Shown in pieces: positions 1 through 5,163 of a stretch of DNA of 5,163 nucleotides. The stretch comes from Micavibrio aeruginosavorus. Lineage in GTDB: Bacteria; Pseudomonadota; Alphaproteobacteria; Micavibrionales; Micavibrionaceae. Below the pieces are notes generated by a model. That model did no database searches. It was not told the origin of the DNA and saw nothing but the letters and a program-made list of their open reading frames with translations. Both the position numbers and the translations under genes were made by a program. How positions within the stretch are numbered: position 1 is the first letter of the stretch; each line of letters opens with the position of its first letter. The DNA is taken from positions 1-5,163 of the forward strand of contig QFNK01000153.1 in NCBI GenBank assembly GCA_003240795.1. Reading direction: 5' to 3'.

Positions 1-186
1 CAGGCCGAGCGCTTCGGTCACGGCGAAGCCGAAGATCAGCGTGCCGAACAGGTTGCCTTGAACGGATGGGTTACGGGATACAGCTTCGTTGAAGGAGCTG
101 AAGATTTTTCCGAGCGCAAGACCGATACCTAGGATCGGGAGCAGGGCGAGTGCTGCAGAAAGAATTTTGATTGATTCGATATCCAT
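1..186 (-). CDS. atpE: F0F1 ATP synthase subunit c (partial, 3' end outside window)
   Basis: This is the proteolipid that forms the membrane rotor ring of F-type ATP synthase and carries protons past subunit a. The first 62 codons are visible. The ATG at 186-184 follows a good AGAGG Shine-Dalgarno with a 6-nt spacer. Helix 1 covers roughly residues 6-30 with a reduced glycine motif (G20, G22, A24, G26). The polar loop is R38-N39-P40, where the family has RNP or RQP and contacts the F1 central stalk. Helix 2 starts near residue 46 and reaches the essential carboxylate E58 in the motif FAVTEALGL. Residue 25 is Leu and residue 59 is Ala, where sodium-coupled rings have Gln and Ser/Thr, so proton coupling is inferred. 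P17 and the loss of several helix-1 glycines are unusual for an alphaproteobacterial c subunit. About 12-20 C-terminal residues are expected beyond base 1. It is the third F0 gene, 39 bp after atpB. Confidence 0.96.
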   Translation of the reverse strand, partial: MDIESIKILSAALALLPILGIGLALGKIFSSFNEAVSRNPSVQGNLFGTLIFGFAVTEALGL

Positions 187-225
187 TTTTTTCCTCTTTA
201 GGTTTTGGTTTAAAGGTTGAAACTT
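187..225 (-). promoter_or_regulatory. atpB-atpE intergenic leader with ribosome binding site
   Basis: This 39-nt gap is the longest in the F0 cluster. Read on the coding strand, it has only one G before the Shine-Dalgarno AGAGGAA (197-191), which ends in six As before the atpE ATG. Three AACC tetramers lie upstream (218-215, 210-207, 204-201). The composition predicts an unstructured, ribosome-accessible leader. In E. coli the equivalent gap holds a translational enhancer that raises c-subunit output. That this gap does the same is inference. The ribosome binding site itself is clear. Confidence 0.6.
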
Positions 226-972
226 CTAGTGTGCCATTTCGACTGTATCGCGAAGATAGATACATGTCAGAAGGGCGAAAACATATGCCTGAACGAAAGC
301 TACAAAGATCTCGAAGCCGATCAGCATGACGTTGAACAGCATCGGGCCAAGGCTTCCCAGCATTCCGGCAACGCCGGCGCCGACCATCATGACCGAGAAA
401 CCGGCGATGACTTTCACCATCAGGTGTCCGGCGAGCATGTTGATGAACAGACGCAGGGACAGCGTGACAGGACGGCTGAGGTAGGAGATGATCTCGATCG
501 GAACGATCAGCGGTGCAATCCAGAGCGGCACGCCTGGCGGGCAGAACAGCTGAAGGAAATGCAGGCCGTGCTTCACAAAGCCCATGAAAGAAACAAAAAA
601 AAAGATGATAAGTGCAAGAACGCCTGTAACGGCGATATGGCTCGTAAATGTAAACGATCCCGGGATCATGCCGAGCAGGTTTCCGAGCAGAACGATCATG
701 AACAGCGTGAACACAAACGGGAAATACATCATGCCTTTTTCGCCCACGTTCTCGCGGACAAGGCTGGAGATGAATTTATAAAGCCCTTCGGCAACCAGTT
801 GTCCGCGGGTCGGCACCAAGGCCTTGCGGCGCATGGCAAGCGTCAAAAGCGCGATCGAAAGCACCGTTCCGATCGTCATCCAGAGGGCTGAATTGGTAAA
901 GGATAGGTCGACACCGCCAAGGGAAAGCGGGACGAGGGGCTGAATTTCAAACTGGTGAATAGGGTTCGCCAC
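226..972 (-). CDS. atpB: F0F1 ATP synthase subunit a
   Basis: This is the stator proton-channel subunit of F0 in the inner membrane. It passes protons to and from the c-ring. The product has 248 residues, the usual alphaproteobacterial length, and several hydrophobic helices. The family motif GMIPGSFTFTSH lies at residues 101-112. The essential Arg is R174, in the segment SLRLFINMLAGH (172-183). H183 and E221 occupy the positions of E. coli E219 and H245, so the pair is swapped, as in mitochondrial and other alphaproteobacterial a subunits. The C-terminal helix contains FVQAYVFALL (226-235), with the conserved Gln Q228. The start is GTG at 972-970. An in-frame TAA two codons upstream (978-976) rules out a longer form, and AGAGAGA (988-982) lies 9 nt before it. 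Odd points are Ile177, where Ala or Gly is usual, and a T9 run encoding F124-F126. The gene lies 22 bp after atpI and 39 bp before atpE. Confidence 0.98.
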   Translation of the reverse strand: MANPIHQFEIQPLVPLSLGGVDLSFTNSALWMTIGTVLSIALLTLAMRRKALVPTRGQLVAEGLYKFISSLVRENVGEKGMMYFPFVFTLFMIVLLGNLLGMIPGSFTFTSHIAVTGVLALIIFFFVSFMGFVKHGLHFLQLFCPPGVPLWIAPLIVPIEIISYLSRPVTLSLRLFINMLAGHLMVKVIAGFSVMMVGAGVAGMLGSLGPMLFNVMLIGFEIFVAFVQAYVFALLTCIYLRDTVEMAH

Positions 973-981
973 GTTTTACAG

Positions 982-988
982 TCTCTCT
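982..988 (-). promoter_or_regulatory. ribosome binding site of atpB
   Basis: AGAGAGA on the coding strand lies 9 nt before the GTG start of atpB. It is a moderate match to the Shine-Dalgarno consensus. It supports the GTG, which is in any case fixed by the TAA two codons upstream. Confidence 0.55.
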
Positions 989-994
989 AGTTAT

Positions 995-1342
995 CTATGA
1001 TTCATTTTTCGAGGGTTTTCTATCGGTTTTCTCCGCGGATTGCAAGCCGTTAGAACCGATTGCCGTACCCAAATTTCGCGATAATTTATACAGGTTGAAA
1101 AAAGCGGCCACGATCCCCAAAATCACGAATACAATCAGTATGCTAGGAGCCGTATCAAAATAAGCGTCAAGGGCCCATCCCATCAGGCCGCTCCCCAGCA
1201 AAACGCCAAGCATTTCCATAAATGCACGAATGCCAAGGGACATCTCTTTGTTATATTTTGCAACGGGCTCGGGATTCTGAGCCAACTGGCGTGCTTTCGC
1301 CTCGGCCACTTCCTTCTCAAGGTCGTTCAAACGGTTATCCAA
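995..1342 (-). CDS. atpI: AtpI / AtpZ-family F0F1 ATP synthase accessory protein
   Basis: This is a small inner-membrane protein encoded at the head of many F0 operons. The family is linked to c-ring assembly and possibly Mg2+/Ca2+ uptake, and it is not part of the finished enzyme. The product has 115 residues. A charged N-terminal region (1-33) is followed by transmembrane helix 1 (about 36-58) and helix 2 (about 67-86), joined by a short loop, with a polar basic tail. The family pattern is visible as GSGLMGWALDAYFDTAPS (50-67), then a second helix with an internal Gly (ILGIVAAFFN, 74-83). The start is taken as TTG at 1342-1340. An in-frame TGA lies five codons upstream (1357-1355), GAGAGA (1356-1351) sits 8 nt before the TTG, and the next in-frame ATG (residue 34) would remove the N-terminal segment. 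Its base composition looks more A+T-rich than the neighbouring smc. It begins 23 bp after the smc stop and is the first gene of the F0 cluster. Confidence 0.92.
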   Translation of the reverse strand: MDNRLNDLEKEVAEAKARQLAQNPEPVAKYNKEMSLGIRAFMEMLGVLLGSGLMGWALDAYFDTAPSILIVFVILGIVAAFFNLYKLSRNLGTAIGSNGLQSAEKTDRKPSKNES

Positions 1343-1350
1343 TATATCGG

Positions 1351-1356
1351 TCTCTC
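1351..1356 (-). promoter_or_regulatory. ribosome binding site of atpI (supports TTG start)
   Basis: GAGAGA on the coding strand sits 8 nt before TTG 1342-1340, in the 23-bp gap after the smc stop. It overlaps the TGA that closes this frame upstream. There is no ATG or GTG between that stop and the TTG, so the site decides the start. A nearly identical GAGAGAC precedes atpB. Confidence 0.5.
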
Positions 1357-1365
1357 AATAAGGCG

Positions 1366-4300
1366 TTATTCGGCGGCTTCCAGGAAGTCCATCTGCTTGT
1401 TCAGGTCGACGGAAACCAGTTGGGATACGCCGCGTTCTGACATCGTAACACCGTACAGGCGGTGCATGCGGGCCATTGTCAGGCGGTGGTGGGTGATGAT
1501 GAGGAAGCGTGTCTGGCCGTTCTGAACGATATCGTCGAGCAGGTTGCAGACGCGGTCCACGTTCGCATCGTCCAGCGGCGCGTCAATCTCGTCGAGGACG
1601 CAGATCGGCGACGGGGTCGTCAGGAACATGGCGAAGATCAGCGCAATGGACGTCAGCGTCTGCTCCCCGCCTGAAAGGAGGGAGAGCGACTGCAGCGTCT
1701 TGCCCGGAGGCTGTGCGTAAATTTCAAGCCCCGATTGGAGCGGGTCATCGGATTCGATGAGTTTCAAATATGCCGCGCCGCCGTTAAACAACTTGCCGAA
1801 CAGCTTGACGAAGTGTCCGTTGACGACATCAAACGCCGCCGTCAGACGCTCACGCGCTTCCTTGTTCAGTTTGTTGATGCCTTCACGAAGCTCCTCGATC
1901 GCCTGGATAAGGTCATCGCGCTCGCGGAAAATCGTACCAAGTTCTGTTTCAAGGTCCGTGGCTTCTTCCTCAGCCTGCAAATTCACGGGACCGATCTGGT
2001 CGCGTTCGCGCACGAATTTTTCTTTCTGCGATTTCAGCGGCTCAAGCGTCGGCAGCGGGCCTTCTTCCGTAAAGCTGGCCGCCGTAGCATGTTCTTTCAG
2101 CTCGGCCGGCTGACATTCGAACTGCTCGACGATTGCCGTCACTATATGCTCCAGCTGTTCCTGTCCGGCGGACACGAGCGCCTGTGCATGGGCGCGGGCT
2201 TCGCGCGCTTCGGTCAGGCTGTTTTCGGCCTCCTTCAACGCACGCGTTGTATCGGCGAGTTCACCTTCCACCTTGGCAAGGTTTTCTGCGGCCGTGTCAC
2301 GCAGCTTGTCATGCGCGGACAATTTGGTCATCAACGTATCGCGCGTGCCGTCGAGCGTATCCGGCTGTGCGCTCAGCTCCGTTACGCGTTCGCTGAGCGA
2401 AGCTTCACGTGTTTGAAGGTCTTTCAGGCGCTCGCGAGAACGGATGGAACGGTTGGTATGGTGATTGCGCTCATCCGCAATAACATGCATGCGGGCACGG
2501 CGGCGGCCTTGCTCCTGTTGCAACTGGTCAAGATTGCGGACGGCATAGTTCAGGCCGTCACGTGCCTCGATCAATGTCGCGCGAAGCTGTTCGACTTCGG
2601 CCGCGTGCGCGGCCATCATGTCTTCGTTGTAAGCCGTAAGCTCGCCCTGATGCTTTTCAACCGACGCGCCATAAGTGGCGATATCTTCATCGGTGAGTTT
2701 CAGCGTTTCTTCTATTTTTGCAATCTCGGCGAACAGGCCGGAGCGCTGTTCGGTCAGGCGGTTCAGTGTCGATTGCTTACCGCTCAGTTCCTGATCCTTG
2801 CGGCGAAGATCGCTGCGAAGCGTATCAAGTTCCTGCTGCATCTGACGCTGGCGTGCGTCATTCGACTGGGCCGTTTCGGCGGCGGCGGCGTAGCGTGCCT
2901 CGACATCCGGCTGCTCTTTCTGCAGGTCTTCGAGGCGGTTTCTCTGTTGCATCTGGATCGCATGGCGGTCGGATGCATTGGCCTTGATATGAAGCCCGTC
3001 CCAACGCCAGTAAGCGCCTTCCAGCGAAACAATGGACTGGCCTGGCTTCAACGTTGGCGCGGCTTGCTCCCCTTGCACGTTCGTGTCGACGACGGCAATA
3101 AAGGACAAAGCGCGTTTCAGGTAAATCGGCGCCTGTACATGCGGCTCCAGCTTGCGTGCGCCAGCAGGCAGTGCGGGGGCATCGATATCCTGCTCCCCAA
3201 ATTCCATCCAGACGGACGGCGCGTTTGAATCGCGTGACGCCATAAGCGTATCGCCCAGTGCGCGGGAGAGCGCTTTTTCAAAACCCTTGTCCGGCTTGAT
3301 ATCGTCCAGAACCGGTTTGAACAGGCTCTGCGTGTCGGAATTCAGAATGCGTTCCAGCGCTTTGACTTCCGATCCGATCTCGGAACGGCGGCGTTCGGCT
3401 TCCTGACGCTCGGCGCGGGCAGCTTCGAGCTGCTCGCGGGCATCCTTCAAATCCTGTTCCGCCTTTTCAACGGAGGAACGCAGGTTGGTCGTCTCCTCCT
3501 CAAGCGAAACGATGGAGACTTTCAGGTTTTCAACTTCCGCGTTGTCCTCGAATTGCGAACGCGCGCGGGCGAGGTCGGATTCCAGCTTTTCCTTACGCTC
3601 CTGCGCTACGAGGAGGCGCGATTTGTCGGCATTCACCTGTTGCTCGATCTGCTGGCGCGCGGCGCGCGTTTCCGCTGTCTTCTGCATGAAGGCTTCATAT
3701 TCCGCCTCCAGCTTCAAGACCTTTTCTTCGAGCTCGGCCTTGATCGCCTGCTTTTGCGAAAGATCTGAATCCTCGTTGCGGCGGCTTTCCGAAAGGATGC
3801 GTTCTTCCTCTTCCAGACGCGTGATGACGTTCTGGCTTTCTGACAGCATCTGCTCTTCATGCTGGCGGTCGGCCGTCGTCTGCTTGAGCTGCGCCTTTGC
3901 ATCGTCAAGCTGGCTGCGAAGCGCCTGTTGCTGGTCTTCAAGACGTTGAAGCTCCATCTTATGCGCTTGCAGGGCGGCGGCGGCTTCCGCTTCCGCGCGG
4001 CGCAGGGCGGGAAGGTCTTCGGCTTGTGCGTTCTGCGTGCGAGTCAGCTGTACGACCGTCGCCATATGCGTGGCGACATGGCTTTCCGCCTCTCCGAACT
4101 GCTTTCTTGAATGATCGACGCGGTCAACCTGCATCCGCCATTCCAGATAGGCGATGGTGGTCTCCAGTTCCTTGATCTGCGCGGACAGGTTCTTATATTT
4201 TTGCGCCTGACGCGTTTGTTTTTTCAGCGTGTTGTAACGACCTTCCATACTGCCGACGAGGTCCTGCACACGCTGCAGATTCTGGTCGGCCGCGCGAAGG

Positions 4301-4857
4301 CGAAGCTCGGCTTCATGGCGGCGGACATACAGGCCGGAAACGCCGGCGGATTCTTCGAGGACAAGGCGGCGTTCCTGCGGCTTCGCATTGATCATCGCCG
4401 TAACGCGCCCTTGGGACACCAGCGCCGGGGAGTTTGCCCCGGTGACCGTGTCTGCGAACAGCATCTGCACATCACGCGCGCGGCAGACCTTGCCGTTGAT
4501 CCGGTAGACGGAGCCATGGTCGCGTTCGATGCGGCGCGTCACTTCGATCTGGTCTGAATCGTTGTACGCGGGTGGCGCCGTGCGGGTGGAGTTGTTCAGG
4601 AGAAGAGAAACTTCGGCAAAATTACGCGCGGCGCGTGAGGCAGTACCGTTGAAAATGACATCTTCCATCCCGCCGCCGCCGGAGCGCATGCGCTTGGCGG
4701 AGTTTTCACCCATCACCCAGCGTAGCGCCTCGACCGTGTTCGATTTGCCGCAGCCGTTCGGCCCGACGATACCCGTCAAGCCGGGACCGATTTCCAGCTC
4801 CGTCTTGTCGACGAAGGACTTGAAACCACTGAGGCGTATTTTTTCGAACTGGATCAT
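1366..4857 (-). CDS. smc: chromosome segregation protein SMC
   Basis: This is the condensin-type ATPase that dimerises, embraces DNA and organises the chromosome in the cytoplasm, normally with ScpA and ScpB. The product has 1163 residues, full length for bacterial SMC. The N-terminal head (about 1-175) carries Walker A GPNGCGKSN (32-40), the segment MEDVIFNG (64-71) and the Q-loop region VSQGRVTAMI (147-156). Coiled-coil arm 1 runs from about 180 to 505. The hinge (about 505-640) is compact and resembles the alphaproteobacterial version, with KGFEKALSRALGD and GAYWRWDG. Coiled-coil arm 2 runs from about 640 to 950. The C-terminal head (about 955-1163) starts with IGPVN and contains the signature LLSGGEQ (1060-1066), Walker B ICVLDE with D1089/E1090, the D-loop APLDD (1093-1097) and the H-loop ITHH (1121-1124). 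All ATPase motifs are intact. The ATG at 4857-4855 gives the standard N-terminus MIQFEKIRLSGFKSF. Its Shine-Dalgarno is weak: AGGA is about 19 nt away, and only GCAGAG is close. It lies 30 bp after the oxidoreductase gene. Confidence 0.99.
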   Translation of the reverse strand: MIQFEKIRLSGFKSFVDKTELEIGPGLTGIVGPNGCGKSNTVEALRWVMGENSAKRMRSGGGGMEDVIFNGTASRAARNFAEVSLLLNNSTRTAPPAYNDSDQIEVTRRIERDHGSVYRINGKVCRARDVQMLFADTVTGANSPALVSQGRVTAMINAKPQERRLVLEESAGVSGLYVRRHEAELRLRAADQNLQRVQDLVGSMEGRYNTLKKQTRQAQKYKNLSAQIKELETTIAYLEWRMQVDRVDHSRKQFGEAESHVATHMATVVQLTRTQNAQAEDLPALRRAEAEAAAALQAHKMELQRLEDQQQALRSQLDDAKAQLKQTTADRQHEEQMLSESQNVITRLEEEERILSESRRNEDSDLSQKQAIKAELEEKVLKLEAEYEAFMQKTAETRAARQQIEQQVNADKSRLLVAQERKEKLESDLARARSQFEDNAEVENLKVSIVSLEEETTNLRSSVEKAEQDLKDAREQLEAARAERQEAERRRSEIGSEVKALERILNSDTQSLFKPVLDDIKPDKGFEKALSRALGDTLMASRDSNAPSVWMEFGEQDIDAPALPAGARKLEPHVQAPIYLKRALSFIAVVDTNVQGEQAAPTLKPGQSIVSLEGAYWRWDGLHIKANASDRHAIQMQQRNRLEDLQKEQPDVEARYAAAAETAQSNDARQRQMQQELDTLRSDLRRKDQELSGKQSTLNRLTEQRSGLFAEIAKIEETLKLTDEDIATYGASVEKHQGELTAYNEDMMAAHAAEVEQLRATLIEARDGLNYAVRNLDQLQQEQGRRRARMHVIADERNHHTNRSIRSRERLKDLQTREASLSERVTELSAQPDTLDGTRDTLMTKLSAHDKLRDTAAENLAKVEGELADTTRALKEAENSLTEAREARAHAQALVSAGQEQLEHIVTAIVEQFECQPAELKEHATAASFTEEGPLPTLEPLKSQKEKFVRERDQIGPVNLQAEEEATDLETELGTIFRERDDLIQAIEELREGINKLNKEARERLTAAFDVVNGHFVKLFGKLFNGGAAYLKLIESDDPLQSGLEIYAQPPGKTLQSLSLLSGGEQTLTSIALIFAMFLTTPSPICVLDEIDAPLDDANVDRVCNLLDDIVQNGQTRFLIITHHRLTMARMHRLYGVTMSERGVSQLVSVDLNKQMDFLEAAE

Positions 4858-4887
4858 TATACTCTGCCGTTTCTTTTCCTGACCGGC

Positions 4888-5163
4888 TTATTCAACGGCC
4901 GGAACGGCACCAACGGCATCGTTCGTCACTTTGCGGAACACACGCTCGAACTCTGCCAGAGGCTGCGCGCCTTGGATGATTTCCGCACCGTCATTGATGA
5001 TGAAAGTCGGCGTGGCCGCAATCTTCCATTTTTCCTTGGCGACCTGCATGCTTTCGGCAACCTTGAGCTTCAGGTTCGGTTCTTCCTGGCAGGCTTCAAA
5101 CGTCGCATCGCTCATACCGGCGAGTTTCGCGTTCTGCTTCAGGATTTCCATGTAGTTGATACC
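4888..5163 (-). CDS. DsbA-family thiol:disulfide oxidoreductase (partial, N-terminal part outside window)
   Basis: The last 91 codons of a thioredoxin-fold protein are present. The frame is open to the window edge: four codons (G-I-N-Y) precede the first visible Met, so that Met is not the start. The fragment shows the DsbA-family C-terminal half. A helical insert contains AKLAGMSDATFEAC (12-25 of the fragment), with the AC pair common in this family. The cis-proline loop is ATPTFIIN (50-57), and a Gly-containing strand plus final helix follow (GAQPLAEFERVF, 65-76). Family members make or shuttle disulfide bonds in the envelope, and many carry a signal peptide. The CXXC active site and any signal peptide would lie upstream and cannot be seen, so catalytic activity and location are inferred. 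It could be a DsbA-like oxidase or a DsbC/DsbG-like or ScsC-like relative. It ends 30 bp before smc and may share its transcript. Confidence 0.88.
   Translation of the reverse strand, partial: GINYMEILKQNAKLAGMSDATFEACQEEPNLKLKVAESMQVAKEKWKIAATPTFIINDGAEIIQGAQPLAEFERVFRKVTNDAVGAVPAVE

Noticed and set aside
71..265. A 64-codon minus-strand frame covering the start of atpE.
   Set aside because: It is a different frame over a clear subunit c gene, with no family resemblance.
217..891. A 224-codon open frame on the plus strand, opposite atpB.
   Set aside because: It mirrors a clear atpB gene. The product is an extremely His/Asp/Glu/Lys-rich low-quality sequence, as expected from the reverse complement of hydrophobic codons.
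1735..3228. A 497-codon open frame on the plus strand, opposite smc.
   Set aside because: It is antisense to intact SMC coiled-coil and hinge sequence. Long open antisense frames are common opposite Glu/Ala/Arg/Leu-rich coiled-coil genes. The predicted product shows no recognisable domain.
4423..4444. A GC-rich hairpin, CCGGGG / CCCCGG with a 6-nt loop, extendable by a G-U and a C-G pair.
   Set aside because: It lies inside the intact smc N-terminal head coding sequence and has no following T-run on either strand, so it is not an intrinsic terminator.
4856..4861. A perfect TATAAT on the coding strand, overlapping the smc start codon.
   Set aside because: Transcription from it would begin inside smc and miss the ATG, and no -35 match lies 16-18 bp upstream (GGTCAG at best). 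It is most likely chance.
4888..5151. Reading the Met at 5151-5149 as the start of an independent 87-residue protein.
   Set aside because: The frame stays open to the window edge, and the sequence begins in the middle of a DsbA-type helical domain. It is the tail of a larger gene.

Overview
The window is a compact, entirely minus-strand stretch of bacterial core genome. Five genes point the same way, in transcription order: a DsbA-family thiol:disulfide oxidoreductase (C-terminal part only), the chromosome-segregation ATPase smc, and the start of an F-type ATP synthase F0 operon, atpI - atpB - atpE (atpE runs off the window at base 1). The gaps between genes are only 30, 23, 22 and 39 bp. No terminator-like hairpin with a T-run and no convincing promoter was found, so the five genes could share one transcript. 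Every base lies in a gene or in one of these short gaps.

The organism is most likely an alphaproteobacterium of moderate G+C. The F0 genes begin with atpI and are preceded by smc, with no F1 genes next to them in the window, which fits the split F0/F1 operons of that class. Subunit a carries His/Glu at the two positions that are Glu/His in E. coli, an arrangement known from mitochondria and alphaproteobacteria. The SMC hinge and C-terminal head resemble the alphaproteobacterial form. The genus cannot be named from this sequence.

Functionally there are three themes. The oxidoreductase would act on disulfides in the cell envelope. SMC would compact and help segregate the chromosome in the cytoplasm. 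AtpI, AtpB and AtpE build the membrane proton channel and rotor of ATP synthase, with AtpI probably helping c-ring assembly. Start codons change along the F0 genes from TTG (atpI) to GTG (atpB) to ATG (atpE), with the strongest Shine-Dalgarno sequence before atpE. This is the expected direction, because the c subunit is needed in many copies per complex.

I found no mobile element, CRISPR array, RNA gene or novel system. The points worth a second look are modest: the translational gradient and G-poor leader before atpE, an unusual helix 1 in subunit c, a nine-T run inside atpB, an Ile beside the essential Arg of subunit a, and the possible co-transcription of smc with atp genes.
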